Assembly: GCF_000430825.1 (NCBI RefSeq)
Contig: NZ_AUMT01000019.1
Coordinates: 1-57,414 of the forward strand
Direction: 5' to 3'
Length of the DNA: 57,414 nucleotides
From: Chryseobacterium daeguense DSM 19388
Lineage (GTDB): Bacteria > Bacteroidota > Bacteroidia > Flavobacteriales > Weeksellaceae
The translations under genes were made by a program, and so were the position numbers. This document shows, one piece after another, positions 32,026-40,634 of this stretch; the first letter of the stretch is position 1; each line of letters begins with the position of its first letter. Under the pieces are notes generated by a model. It saw only the letters and a list, made by a program, of their open reading frames with translations. It had not been told where the DNA came from and ran no database searches.

Positions 32026-32652
32026 ATGTCAGGTATTATTGGTAAAAAAATCGGTATGACGTCTTTGTTTAACGAAGAAGGAAAAAACATTCCTTGTACA
32101 GTTATTCAGGCGGGTCCATGCTCGGTTTTACAGGTCAGAACCGTAGAAAAGGATGGATACAAGTCTGTTCAATTGGGTTTCGATGACAAGAGTGAGAAGA
32201 ACGTTGGTAAAGCGTTAGCTGGCCATTTTAAAAAGGCTGGTTCTGCTCCTAAAGCTAAGTTGGTAGAATTCTACAGAGAATTCGTAGACGAGGTAAAAGT
32301 AGGAGAAGAAGTAAAGGTTGATCTATTTGCTGAAGGTGAATTCGTTGACGTAACAGGTACTTCTAAAGGTAAAGGTTTCCAAGGTGTTGTTAAAAGACAC
32401 GGATTTGGAGGTGTAATGCAGGCAACTCATGGTCAGCACAACAGACTTAGAGCTCCAGGTTCTATCGGTGCTGGTTCAGACCCTTCAAGAGTATTCAAAG
32501 GGATGAGAATGGCTGGAAGAATGGGAGGTAAGCAGGTAACTGTTCAAAACCTTCAGGTATTAAAAGTGGATCAAGAACAAAATCTTTTAGTAGTAAAAGG
32601 TGCTGTTCCGGGAGCTAAAAATTCTTATGTAATTATCAGAAAATGGAACTAG
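32026..32652 (+). CDS. rplC: 50S ribosomal protein L3
   Basis: 208 residues. MSGIIGKKIGMTSLFNEEGK and the tip loop FGGVMQATHGQHNRLRAPG identify L3, which reaches the peptidyl-transferase centre. It is the first gene of the cluster here because rpsJ is elsewhere. Its last 10 nt overlap rplD. Confidence 0.97.
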   Translation: MSGIIGKKIGMTSLFNEEGKNIPCTVIQAGPCSVLQVRTVEKDGYKSVQLGFDDKSEKNVGKALAGHFKKAGSAPKAKLVEFYREFVDEVKVGEEVKVDLFAEGEFVDVTGTSKGKGFQGVVKRHGFGGVMQATHGQHNRLRAPGSIGAGSDPSRVFKGMRMAGRMGGKQVTVQNLQVLKVDQEQNLLVVKGAVPGAKNSYVIIRKWN

Positions 32653-33272
32653 TAGTATTAAATACATCAGGAAAAGAGACCGGAAGAAAAGTAACTCTAG
32701 ACGAAACAGTATTCGGAATTGAGCCAAATCAGCACGCGGTTTACTTAGAAGTTAAACAGTACCTTGCTGCACAAAGACAAGGAACTCATAAAGCAAAAGA
32801 AAGAAGCGAAATTACAGCTTCTACTAAAAAACTTAAGAAGCAAAAAGGATCTGGTTCTGCTAGATACGGGGATATCAAATCTCCAACTTTCAGAGGTGGA
32901 GGTAGAGTATTCGGACCAAAACCAAGAGACTACAGATTCAAATTGAACAAAGCTCTTAAGAGATTAGCAAAAAAATCTGTTTTATCTCAGAAATTGAGAG
33001 ACAACAGCATCAGAGTTTTAGAAGATATGAGCTTAAACGCTCCTAAGACTAAAGATTTCATCACTGTATTGGATGCTTTGACATTGAACGGTAAAAAGTC
33101 TTTATTCATTCTTCCTGAAGCTAACAAGAATGTATATTTATCTTCAAGAAACTTACCTAAAACTAAAGTAATGAACTTCAATGAAGTGAGCTCTTACGAT
33201 TTAGTAAATGCAGGTGAGATCGTATTCTTCGAAGGTGCAGTTGAAAAATTCCAGGAAAATTTAAAGAAATAA
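32643..33272 (+). CDS. rplD: 50S ribosomal protein L4
   Basis: 209 residues. The exit-tunnel loop is recognisable by KKLKKQKGSGSARYGDIKSP and GGGRVFGPKPRDY (about 60-100). In E. coli L4 represses its own operon; whether that holds here is unknown. It starts inside the 3' end of rplC, so translation is coupled. Confidence 0.97.
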   Translation: MELVVLNTSGKETGRKVTLDETVFGIEPNQHAVYLEVKQYLAAQRQGTHKAKERSEITASTKKLKKQKGSGSARYGDIKSPTFRGGGRVFGPKPRDYRFKLNKALKRLAKKSVLSQKLRDNSIRVLEDMSLNAPKTKDFITVLDALTLNGKKSLFILPEANKNVYLSSRNLPKTKVMNFNEVSSYDLVNAGEIVFFEGAVEKFQENLKK

Positions 33273-33275
33273 ATC

Positions 33276-33566
33276 ATGTCTATTATCATTAAACCAGTTA
33301 TCTCAGAAAAGGCTAATTACCTTACGGATTTAAGAGGTTCTTATTCTTTCTTGGTAGATACTAAGGCGAATAAAATCCAAATTAAAAAAGCTGTAGAAGC
33401 GGCTTATGGTGTAAAAGTAGCAGACGTTAACACAATGATTTATGCTCCGAGGGTTTCTTCGAAATACACTAAAAAAGGTCTTCAAGTAGGAAAGACAAAC
33501 AAATTGAAAAAAGCGGTAATCAAACTTGCTGAAGGTGAGGTTATCGATATTTTTGCTGTAAATTAA
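33276..33566 (+). CDS. rplW: 50S ribosomal protein L23
   Basis: 96 residues. IIKPVISEKANYLT and the KIQIKKAVEAAYGVKVADVN strand-helix unit mark L23, which sits at the tunnel exit and docks trigger factor and SRP. It starts 3 nt after rplD. Confidence 0.97.
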   Translation: MSIIIKPVISEKANYLTDLRGSYSFLVDTKANKIQIKKAVEAAYGVKVADVNTMIYAPRVSSKYTKKGLQVGKTNKLKKAVIKLAEGEVIDIFAVN

Positions 33567-33588
33567 TTATTAATTATAAATAATAGTA

Positions 33589-34410
33589 ATGTCTGTTAGA
33601 AAATTAAAACCTATCACCCCGGGACAGAGATTCAGAATTGTAAACAATTTTGAGGAAATTACTACTAACAAACCAGAGAAATCTCTAACAGTTGGTATTA
33701 AAAAGTCAGGTGGACGTAACCAAACAGGTAAAATGACCATGCGTTACACCGGAGGTGGACACAAAAAGAAATACAGAATTATTGACTTCAAAAGAAACAA
33801 AGCAAACGTTGAAGCAACAGTAAAGTCTGTAGAATACGATCCAAACAGAACTGCATTTATCGCTTTATTAGAATATGCTGACGGAGAGAAGAGATACATC
33901 ATCGCTCCAAACGGTATCAAAGTAGATCAGAAAGTAGTTTCAGGTGAAAGCGTAGAACCAAATGTAGGTAACGCAATGAAATTGAAAAATATTCCATTGG
34001 GTACTGTAATTTCTTGTGTTGAAATGAAACCTGGTCAAGGTGCTATTTTAGCAAGAAGTGCTGGTTCTTCGGCTCAATTAACATCAAGAGACGGAAAATA
34101 TGCAATCATCAAATTGCCTTCAGGAGAATCAAGAATGATCCTTACTGAATGTATGGCAATGATAGGTTCAGTTTCTAACTCTGATCACCAATTAACTGTA
34201 TCAGGTAAAGCTGGTAGAAGCAGATGGTTAGGTAGAAGACCAAGAACAAGAGCGGTTGTAATGAACCCGGTAGATCACCCGATGGGTGGTGGTGAAGGGC
34301 GTTCTTCTGGAGGTCACCCAAGATCTAGAAACGGTAAGCCGGCTAAAGGTTACAAAACTAGAAAGAAAAACAAAGTGTCTAACCGTTACATCGTATCTAA
34401 AAGAAAATAA
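33589..34410 (+). CDS. rplB: 50S ribosomal protein L2
   Basis: 273 residues. The conserved VMNPVDHPMGGGEGRSSGGH loop with the functional histidine near the peptidyl-transferase centre is intact, as is the N-terminal GGRNQTGKMTMRYTGGGHKK. Standard length. Confidence 0.98.
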   Translation: MSVRKLKPITPGQRFRIVNNFEEITTNKPEKSLTVGIKKSGGRNQTGKMTMRYTGGGHKKKYRIIDFKRNKANVEATVKSVEYDPNRTAFIALLEYADGEKRYIIAPNGIKVDQKVVSGESVEPNVGNAMKLKNIPLGTVISCVEMKPGQGAILARSAGSSAQLTSRDGKYAIIKLPSGESRMILTECMAMIGSVSNSDHQLTVSGKAGRSRWLGRRPRTRAVVMNPVDHPMGGGEGRSSGGHPRSRNGKPAKGYKTRKKNKVSNRYIVSKRK

Positions 34411-34412
34411 TT

Positions 34413-34691
34413 ATGGCAAGATCACTTAAAAAAGGACCGTTCATTCATCATACTTTAGATAAGAAGGTTCAGGCAAATATAGAGTCTGGTAAGAAGACAG
34501 TTATCAAAACTTGGTCTAGAGCATCTATGATCTCTCCGGACTTCGTAGGACAAACTATTGCTGTACACAACGGGAAATCTTTTATCCCTGTTTACGTTAC
34601 AGAAAACATGGTGGGTCACAAGTTAGGCGAATTTTCTCCAACAAGATCTTTCAGAGGTCATGGTGGTAACAAAAACAAAGGAAGCAGATAA
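34413..34691 (+). CDS. rpsS: 30S ribosomal protein S19
   Basis: 92 residues. MARSLKKGPFIHHTLDKKV and KLGEFSPTRSFRGHGG are the S19 signatures. It starts 2 nt after rplB. Confidence 0.98.
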   Translation: MARSLKKGPFIHHTLDKKVQANIESGKKTVIKTWSRASMISPDFVGQTIAVHNGKSFIPVYVTENMVGHKLGEFSPTRSFRGHGGNKNKGSR

Positions 34692-34693
34692 TC

Positions 34694-35092
34694 ATGGGAT
34701 CTAGAAAACAAGATAGTTCAATCGCAAGAAAAGAAGCTAACAAGGACGTTGTTAAAGCTTCATTAAATAATTGCCCGTCTTCTCCAAGAAAAATGAGATT
34801 AGTTGCTGATATCATTAGAGGAGAGCAGGTAGATAAAGCTCTTTATATCCTAAAATATTCTAAAAAAGAAGCATCTAACAAGTTAGAGAAATTACTTCTT
34901 TCTGCTATGGCAAACTGGCAGACTAAAAATGAAGGTGCGGATATCGAAGAAGCAAACCTTATCATTAAAGAAATCTTCGTGGATAGCGCAAGACAATTGA
35001 AGAGACTAAGACCGGCTCCACAAGGTAGAGGGTACAGAATCAGAAAAAGATCTAACCACGTTACGTTAATCTTAGGTAATAAAGAAAATTAA
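34694..35092 (+). CDS. rplV: 50S ribosomal protein L22
   Basis: 132 residues. NCPSSPRKMRLVADIIRGEQ and the tunnel hairpin RQLKRLRPAPQGRGYRIRKR identify L22, which lines the exit tunnel with L4. It starts 2 nt after rpsS. Confidence 0.97.
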   Translation: MGSRKQDSSIARKEANKDVVKASLNNCPSSPRKMRLVADIIRGEQVDKALYILKYSKKEASNKLEKLLLSAMANWQTKNEGADIEEANLIIKEIFVDSARQLKRLRPAPQGRGYRIRKRSNHVTLILGNKEN

Positions 35093-35099
35093 TCAAGGT

Positions 35100-35855
35100 A
35101 TGGGACAGAAGACAAATCCAATTGGTAACAGATTAGGTATCATCAGAGGATGGGATTCTAACTGGTTTGGCGGAAACGATTATGGAGACAGAATCGCGGA
35201 AGACTACAAAATCAGAAGATACCTTGAAGCTAGATTATCTAAAGGTGGGATTTCAAGAATTTATATTGAAAGAACATTAAAATTAGTAACAGTTACAATC
35301 ACTACTGCTAGACCGGGACTTATCATCGGTAAAGGAGGTCAGGAAGTTGATAAATTAAAAGAAGAGTTGAAGAAATTGACTAAAAAGGATATTCAAATCA
35401 ACATCTTCGAAATCAAAAGACCTGAGCTTGATGCAGTATTAGTAGCTGACAGCATTGCTAAGCAAATCGAAAACAGAATCTCTTACAGAAGAGCTGTGAA
35501 GATGGCGATGGCTGGTACAATGAGAATGGGTTCTGAAGGTATCAAAGTTCAAATCTCTGGTAGATTGAACGGAGCTGAGATGGCAAGATCAGAATCTTTC
35601 AAAGACGGAAGAATTCCTTTGTCTACTTTCAGAGCAGATATCGATTACCACATCGGTGAGGCATTAACTCAATACGGAAAGCTAGGTGTAAAAGTTTGGA
35701 TCATGAAAGGTGAAGTTTACGGTAAAAGAGAACTTTCTCCACTAGTGGGACAGCAGAAAAAAGGAGGTCAGTCTGACAGAAGAGATAACAGAGGAGGAGA
35801 CAGAAGAGACAATAGAGGACCTAGAAAAAATAACAACAATAACAATAATAATTAA
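35100..35855 (+). CDS. rpsC: 30S ribosomal protein S3 with Asn-rich tail
   Basis: 251 residues. MGQKTNPIGNRLGIIRGWDS and the KH-domain loop GLIIGKGGQEVDKLKEELKK are typical of S3, a mRNA entry helicase component. The last 35 residues are low complexity: repeated DRRDNRGG-type units and a final run of eight Asn encoded by AAC/AAT triplets. The stop codon is immediately followed by a heptamer-repeat element, so the normally tight junction to rplP is widened to 106 bp. Confidence 0.97.
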   Translation: MGQKTNPIGNRLGIIRGWDSNWFGGNDYGDRIAEDYKIRRYLEARLSKGGISRIYIERTLKLVTVTITTARPGLIIGKGGQEVDKLKEELKKLTKKDIQINIFEIKRPELDAVLVADSIAKQIENRISYRRAVKMAMAGTMRMGSEGIKVQISGRLNGAEMARSESFKDGRIPLSTFRADIDYHIGEALTQYGKLGVKVWIMKGEVYGKRELSPLVGQQKKGGQSDRRDNRGGDRRDNRGPRKNNNNNNNN

Positions 35856-35950
35856 TTAGAAGTTAGAAGATAGAAACTAGAAATTAGATCTTCCGTTACA
35901 AGAACTGAATTCACTTTTATCTAACATCTAACATCTAACATCTAACATCT
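35856..35950. repeat. Heptamer-repeat inverted element between rpsC and rplP
   Basis: The left arm has five units of 7 bp in phase (TTAGAAG, TTAGAAG, ATAGAAA, CTAGAAA, TTAGATC at 35856-35890). The right arm has four identical units ATCTAAC (35919-35946) and a partial fifth. The right unit is the reverse complement of GTTAGAT, close to the left unit read one base out of register, so the two arms can fold into one long imperfect hairpin in the operon transcript. Confidence 0.8.
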
Positions 35951-35961
35951 ATATTAGAATT

Positions 35962-36387
35962 ATGTTACAACCAAAAAGAACCAAGTTCCGTAGAGTACAT
36001 AAGATGAAGATGAAGGGGAGTGCCCAGAGAGGTAGTCAACTTGCTTATGGAACTTTCGGGATCAAGGCGACAGAAGGTGCTTGGATCACTGCAAGACAAA
36101 TTGAAGCTGCGCGTATTGCTGCTACAAGATATATGAAGAGAGAAGGTCAGCTATGGATCAAAATCTTCCCGGATAAGCCAATTACTAAAAAACCAGCGGA
36201 AGTACGTATGGGTAAAGGTAAAGGTGCTGTGGAATATTGGGTAGCCGTAGTAAAACCAGGTAAAATTATGTTCGAAGTAGGAGGAGTTCCTTACGAAGTA
36301 GCGAAAGAAGCTCTTAGACTTGCGGCACAAAAATTACCAGTAGTTACCAAATTCATCGTTGCTAACGATTTTGTTAAACCTCTTTAA
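35962..36387 (+). CDS. rplP: 50S ribosomal protein L16
   Basis: 141 residues. MLQPKRTKFRRVHKMKMKG and RMGKGKGAVEYWVAVVKPGK are L16 signatures. An Arg near residue 82 in the position hydroxylated in E. coli L16 is present (EVRMGKGKG). The gene is separated from rpsC by the repeat element and may need its own ribosome loading. Confidence 0.97.
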   Translation: MLQPKRTKFRRVHKMKMKGSAQRGSQLAYGTFGIKATEGAWITARQIEAARIAATRYMKREGQLWIKIFPDKPITKKPAEVRMGKGKGAVEYWVAVVKPGKIMFEVGGVPYEVAKEALRLAAQKLPVVTKFIVANDFVKPL

Positions 36388-36399
36388 TCTTTGAATACA

Positions 36400-36585
36400 A
36401 TGAAAAAAGCTGATATTAAAAATTTAAGCGCGGGTGATATTCAAGCTCAATTAACTGAAGCAAAAGCTCAATATTCTAAATTGAAATTGGCTCATGCAAT
36501 CAGCCCAATTGAAAACCCGATCCAAATCAGAGATTTGAGAAAAACAATCGCTAGACTAAACACTGAGTTAACTAACAAACAATAA
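36400..36585 (+). CDS. rpmC: 50S ribosomal protein L29
   Basis: 61 residues from the ATG at 36400 (MKKADIKNLSAGDIQ); an upstream TTG at 36391 is in frame but unnecessary. The helical hairpin with RDLRKTIARLNTEL is typical of L29 at the tunnel exit. Confidence 0.95.
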   Translation: MKKADIKNLSAGDIQAQLTEAKAQYSKLKLAHAISPIENPIQIRDLRKTIARLNTELTNKQ

Positions 36586-36597
36586 TTTCATTTTACA

Positions 36598-36852
36598 ATG
36601 GATAGAAATTTAAGAAAAGAAAGAATCGGAGTGGTTTCCAGCAATAAAATGGAAAAAACCATTGTTGTTAGTGAAACGATGAGAATGAAACACCCGATGT
36701 ACGGTAAATTCGTATTAAAAACGAAAAAATATACTGCACACGACGAGAACAATGAGTGCAACGAAGGAGATACAGTGCTTATCCAAGAAACTAGACCTTT
36801 GAGCAAAAATAAGAGATGGAGATTAGTAAGAATCATTGAAAAAGCTAAGTAA
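36598..36852 (+). CDS. rpsQ: 30S ribosomal protein S17
   Basis: 84 residues. RKERIGVVSSNKMEKTIVV and the OB-fold end VLIQETRPLSKNKRWRLV identify S17. It starts 12 nt after rpmC. Confidence 0.97.
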   Translation: MDRNLRKERIGVVSSNKMEKTIVVSETMRMKHPMYGKFVLKTKKYTAHDENNECNEGDTVLIQETRPLSKNKRWRLVRIIEKAK

Positions 36853-36854
36853 TA

Positions 36855-37223
36855 ATGTTACAAACAGAATCAAGATTAAAAGTTGCTGATAACACAGGTG
36901 CTAAAGAAGTATTGGTTATCAGAGTTCTGGGAGGAACCAGAAGAAGATATGCTTCAGTTGGTGATAAAATCGTTGTTACTATCAAAGATTCTACACCATC
37001 AGGAAACGCTAAAAAAGGTCAGGTATCTAAAGCTGTAGTAGTAAGAACAAAAAAAGCAGTTAGAAGAAAAGATGGTTCATACATCAAGTTCGAAGACAAT
37101 GCTTGTGTATTACTAAACGCAGCAGGAGAAATGAGAGGAACTCGTGTTTTCGGACCGGTTGCCCGTGAGTTGAGAGACAAAGAATATATGAAAATCATTT
37201 CATTAGCTCCTGAAGTACTTTAA
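36855..37223 (+). CDS. rplN: 50S ribosomal protein L14
   Basis: 122 residues. MLQTESRLKVADNTGAKEV and GTRVFGPVARELRDKEYMKI are diagnostic of L14 at the subunit interface. It starts 2 nt after rpsQ. Confidence 0.98.
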   Translation: MLQTESRLKVADNTGAKEVLVIRVLGGTRRRYASVGDKIVVTIKDSTPSGNAKKGQVSKAVVVRTKKAVRRKDGSYIKFEDNACVLLNAAGEMRGTRVFGPVARELRDKEYMKIISLAPEVL

Positions 37224-37245
37224 TTTTTAAAATTTTTAAAAGAAA

Positions 37246-37572
37246 ATGTCAAAGTTAAAAATAAAAAGAGGAGATAACGTAATCATTACTACTGGTAAGA
37301 AAGATATCAAAGGTAAGACTGGTGAAGTTATTGAAGTGATCAAAAAAGAAGGAAAAGACCCAAGAGTTGTTGTAGCAGGACTTAACATCGTTAAAAAACA
37401 CGTTAAGCCTTCAGCTTCAAATCCTCAAGGAGGAATTACTGAAAAAGAAGCTTCTATTCATATCTCAAACGTAGCTTTAGTTGGTAAAGACGGAAAAGCT
37501 ATCAAAGTAGGTTACAAAATCGAAGGAGATAAGAAAGTAAGAATCAATAAAAAAACGGGTGAAACTTTATAA
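37246..37572 (+). CDS. rplX: 50S ribosomal protein L24
   Basis: 108 residues with the KOW motif (KIKRGDNVIITTGKKDIKG, GKTGEVIEVI) and GLNIVKKHVKPS. L24 starts 50S assembly. Confidence 0.97.
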   Translation: MSKLKIKRGDNVIITTGKKDIKGKTGEVIEVIKKEGKDPRVVVAGLNIVKKHVKPSASNPQGGITEKEASIHISNVALVGKDGKAIKVGYKIEGDKKVRINKKTGETL

Positions 37573-37585
37573 TTTTAAATAACAC

Positions 37586-38137
37586 ATGGAATATATAGCA
37601 AGACCCAAGAAAGCATATAAAGAAACAATTGTTCCTGCAATGATGGAAGAATTTGGGTACAAGTCAGTAATGCAAGTACCTAGATTAGAAAAAATCATCT
37701 TATCTCAAGGTTTAGGTGATGCTACTGCAGACAAGAAAATCATTGATTATGCTGTAGAAGAACTTACAAATATCACTGGCCAAAAAGCTGTTGGTACGAT
37801 CTCTAAGAAAGACGAAGCTGCTTTCAAATTGAGAAAAGGAATGCCTGTAGGTGCTAAAGTTACTCTGAGAGCAAACAAAATGTATGAATTCTTAGACAGA
37901 CTTACTTCTTCTGCTTTGCCTCGTATCAGAGATTTCTCTGGAATCAAGGCTGATGGTTTCGATGGTAGAGGTAACTATAACTTAGGGATCACTGAACAAA
38001 TCATCTTCCCTGAGATCGTAATCGACAAAGTGAAAAAAATCCAGGGGATGGACATCACTTTCGTTACAACTGCGAAAACAGATAAAGAAGCGAAAGCATT
38101 ATTAACTCACTTCGGTTTACCATTTAAAAAGAACTAA
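37586..38137 (+). CDS. rplE: 50S ribosomal protein L5
   Basis: 183 residues. QKAVGTISKKDEAAFKLRKG and RIRDFSGIKADGFDGRGNYN are conserved; L5 binds 5S rRNA. It starts 13 nt after rplX. Confidence 0.97.
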   Translation: MEYIARPKKAYKETIVPAMMEEFGYKSVMQVPRLEKIILSQGLGDATADKKIIDYAVEELTNITGQKAVGTISKKDEAAFKLRKGMPVGAKVTLRANKMYEFLDRLTSSALPRIRDFSGIKADGFDGRGNYNLGITEQIIFPEIVIDKVKKIQGMDITFVTTAKTDKEAKALLTHFGLPFKKN

Positions 38138-38140
38138 GAA

Positions 38141-38410
38141 ATGGCTAAAGAATCAATGAAAGCGCGTGAGCGCAAAAGAGAAGCACTAGTTGCTAAATAC
38201 GCTGACAAAAGAAAAGCTCTTAAAGAAGCAGGTGATTACGAAGCATTACAAAAACTTCCTAAAAACGCTTCTCCTGTAAGATTACACAACAGATGTAAAC
38301 TAACAGGAAGACCAAGAGGATACATGAGAACATTCGGAATTTCCAGAGTAACTTTCAGAGAAATGGCAAATAACGGATTAATCCCGGGAGTTAAAAAAGC
38401 TAGTTGGTAA
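38141..38410 (+). CDS. rpsN: 30S ribosomal protein S14 (long, zinc-free form)
   Basis: 89 residues. It has the RLHNRCKLTGRPRGYMRTF core but only one cysteine where the short form has a CxxC zinc ribbon, so this is the long C-minus type. It is followed by 145 bp containing an attenuator-like hairpin. Confidence 0.96.
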   Translation: MAKESMKARERKREALVAKYADKRKALKEAGDYEALQKLPKNASPVRLHNRCKLTGRPRGYMRTFGISRVTFREMANNGLIPGVKKASW

Positions 38411-38462
38411 TAATTACTAATTAAAATCGGGACAATTAAGTTGTCTGGATACTAAAGAATAT

Positions 38463-38503
38463 AAAATATCAGACCTAAGTTTTCTGAAGTCTGATATTTT
38501 TCT
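38463..38503 (+). terminator. Attenuator-like hairpin between rpsN and rpsH
   Basis: Perfect 12-bp stem AAAATATCAGAC (38463-38474) / GTCTGATATTTT (38489-38500) with a 14-nt loop and trailing T residues, in a 145-bp gap inside the ribosomal operon. It looks like an intrinsic terminator but must be read through at least partly, unless an unseen promoter serves rpsH. Confidence 0.7.
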
Positions 38504-38555
38504 CTTCAAGTCCTTTCAATACTGATTGTTCTTTAACCAATAATTTAAAAGAAAA

Positions 38556-38954
38556 ATGGTAACAGATCCAATTTCAGATTTCCTAACAAGAGTAAGGAAC
38601 GCACAAAGCGCAGGCCACAAAGTGGTGGAAATTCCTGCATCGAAAATCAAAAAGGAGATTACTAAGATTTTATTTGATCAAGGGTATATCTTAAACTACA
38701 AGTTTGAAGATAACGCTGTTCAGGGAACAATCAAAATCGCTTTAAAGTACGACAAACAAACTAACAAGCCGGCTATCAAGTCTATCCAAAGAGCTTCAAG
38801 ACCAGGTTTGAGACAGTACAAAGGTTCAGCTGAACTTCCAAGAGTACTAAACGGTTTGGGTATTTCTATCATCTCTACTTCAAGAGGAGTAATGACTGAC
38901 AAGAAAGCTAGAGAAGAAAAAGTAGGCGGTGAAGTAATCTGCTATGTTTATTAA
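38556..38954 (+). CDS. rpsH: 30S ribosomal protein S8
   Basis: 132 residues. DPISDFLTRVRNAQSAGHK and the C-terminal ISTSRGVMTDKKAREEKVGG are S8 signatures. In E. coli S8 represses the spc operon; the hairpin just upstream could therefore be relevant, though no S8 site is recognised in it. Confidence 0.97.
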   Translation: MVTDPISDFLTRVRNAQSAGHKVVEIPASKIKKEITKILFDQGYILNYKFEDNAVQGTIKIALKYDKQTNKPAIKSIQRASRPGLRQYKGSAELPRVLNGLGISIISTSRGVMTDKKAREEKVGGEVICYVY

Positions 38955-38971
38955 TTTTTAATCAAAGGAAA

Positions 38972-39517
38972 ATGTCAAGAATTGGTAAAGCAATTATAAC
39001 AGTTCCGGCAAACGTTACAATCACTGAAAACAACGGTGTAGTAACTGTAAAAGGTCCTAAAGGAGAACTTTCTCAGGAACTTACAGCAGGAATTACTTTA
39101 GAACAAAAAGATGGTGAGCTGAATGTAAACAGACCATCTGATTCTAAGCAACACAAAGCGCTTCACGGTTTATACAGAGCGTTGATCGCCAACATGATCG
39201 TTGGGGTATCAGAAGGTTTCGAAAAGAAACTAGAACTAGTAGGGGTAGGATACAGAGCTTCTCACTCAGGTCAAAAGCTTGAGTTAGCTTTAGGATTCTC
39301 TCACGGTATCGTATTAGAACTTCCTGGTGAAGTAAAAGTAGATACATTGACTGAAAAAGGTAAAAATCCAATTATTACTTTAACGTCTCACGACAAGCAA
39401 CTTCTTGGAATGGTAACTGCAAAGATCCGTTCTTTCAGAAAACCTGAGCCATACAAAGGAAAAGGTGTAAGATTCGTTGGTGAAAATGTTAGACGTAAAG
39501 CTGGTAAATCTGCTTAA
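38972..39517 (+). CDS. rplF: 50S ribosomal protein L6
   Basis: 181 residues, two repeated domains. MSRIGKAIITVPANVTI and EPYKGKGVRFVGENVRRKAG at the end are diagnostic. Confidence 0.98.
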   Translation: MSRIGKAIITVPANVTITENNGVVTVKGPKGELSQELTAGITLEQKDGELNVNRPSDSKQHKALHGLYRALIANMIVGVSEGFEKKLELVGVGYRASHSGQKLELALGFSHGIVLELPGEVKVDTLTEKGKNPIITLTSHDKQLLGMVTAKIRSFRKPEPYKGKGVRFVGENVRRKAGKSA

Positions 39518-39532
39518 TAAATTATAAGTATT

Positions 39533-39886
39533 ATGGCATTAAGTAAAGTAGAAAAAAGAATAAGAATAAAAAGAAGAGTAAGAGGAAAAATCTCTGGATC
39601 TTCTGAATTGCCAAGATTATCTGTATACAAAAGTAATAAGGAAATTTACGCTCAGTTAATCGACGATAAAAGTGGAAAAACTTTAGCATCAGCTTCTTCC
39701 AGAGAGAAAGGTGTAGATGCTAATGGTACAAAAACGGAAGTTTCTGCTGCTGTTGGTAAGGCTATCGCTGCTAAAGCTAAGGCTGCAGGAATCGAAAATA
39801 TTGTATTTGATAGAAACGGATTCGTATATCACGGAAGAGTAAAAGCTCTTGCTGATGGTGCGAGAGAAGGTGGACTTAAATTCTAA
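39533..39886 (+). CDS. rplR: 50S ribosomal protein L18
   Basis: 117 residues. RRVRGKISGSSELPRLSVYK and FDRNGFVYHGRVKALADGAR identify L18, a 5S rRNA binder. It lies 15 nt after rplF. Confidence 0.97.
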   Translation: MALSKVEKRIRIKRRVRGKISGSSELPRLSVYKSNKEIYAQLIDDKSGKTLASASSREKGVDANGTKTEVSAAVGKAIAAKAKAAGIENIVFDRNGFVYHGRVKALADGAREGGLKF

Positions 39887-39905
39887 TCATTAAATTTCGG
39901 AAAAT

Positions 39906-40427
39906 ATGTTAGGACTAGATAATATAGAAAGAGTAAAACCGGGAGGATTAGAATTAAAAGATCGTCTCGTAGCTGTTAATAGAGTAACAAAAGTAACTAA
40001 AGGAGGTAGAGCTTTCGGATTTTCTGCTATCGTGGTAGTAGGAAATGAAGAAGGAGTTATCGGTTACGGTTTAGGAAAATCTAAGGAAGTTGCTTCTGCA
40101 ATCGCTAAGGCTGTTGAAGATGCTAAGAAAAACTTAGTGAAAGTTCCTGTAATGAACCACACAATTCCTCACCAGACTACTGCAAGATACGGTGGTGCAG
40201 ATATCTTCTTAAGACCCGCTTCTCACGGTACAGGGCTTATCGCCGGTGGTGCGGTAAGAGCGGTATTGGAGTCTGCTGGTATTCACGATATCCTTTCAAA
40301 ATCTAAAGGATCTTCTAACCCTCACAACGTGGTGAAAGCTACTTTCAAAGCGTTATTGGATATCAGAAGACCTGAAGAAATTGCTAGAATGAGAGGAGTT
40401 TCTCTAACTAAAGTGTTTAACGGTTAA
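39906..40427 (+). CDS. rpsE: 30S ribosomal protein S5
   Basis: 173 residues. ELKDRLVAVNRVTKVTKGGR with the S5 dsRBD-like fold and RPASHGTGLIAGGAVRAVLE are typical. S5 acts in decoding fidelity. Confidence 0.97.
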   Translation: MLGLDNIERVKPGGLELKDRLVAVNRVTKVTKGGRAFGFSAIVVVGNEEGVIGYGLGKSKEVASAIAKAVEDAKKNLVKVPVMNHTIPHQTTARYGGADIFLRPASHGTGLIAGGAVRAVLESAGIHDILSKSKGSSNPHNVVKATFKALLDIRRPEEIARMRGVSLTKVFNG

Positions 40428-40438
40428 TATATAAAACA

Positions 40439-40615
40439 ATGGCAACAATCAAAGTAAAGCAAGTAAGAAGCGCTATTGGAAGAACAAAAACCCAAAAGAG
40501 AACGCTTGAAGCATTAGGATTTAAGAAACTTCACCAAGTTGTAGAACACGAAGCTACTCCTTCTATCTTAGGAATGATAGCTGCAGTTAGTCATTTACTT
40601 GAAGTTCAAAAATAA
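40439..40615 (+). CDS. rpmD: 50S ribosomal protein L30
   Basis: 58 residues starting MATIKVKQVRSAIGRTKTQK and ending SHLLEVQK before TAA; the typical LEALGFKKLHQVVEHEATPS stretch follows the N-terminus. It lies between rpsE and rplO, where rpmD is expected. Confidence 0.95.
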   Translation: MATIKVKQVRSAIGRTKTQKRTLEALGFKKLHQVVEHEATPSILGMIAAVSHLLEVQK

Positions 40616-40634
40616 TTTTTAAAATAATTTTAAA

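Noticed and set aside
35919..35946. CRISPR-like array
   Set aside because: Seven-base units without spacers and without cas genes are simple tandem repeats.
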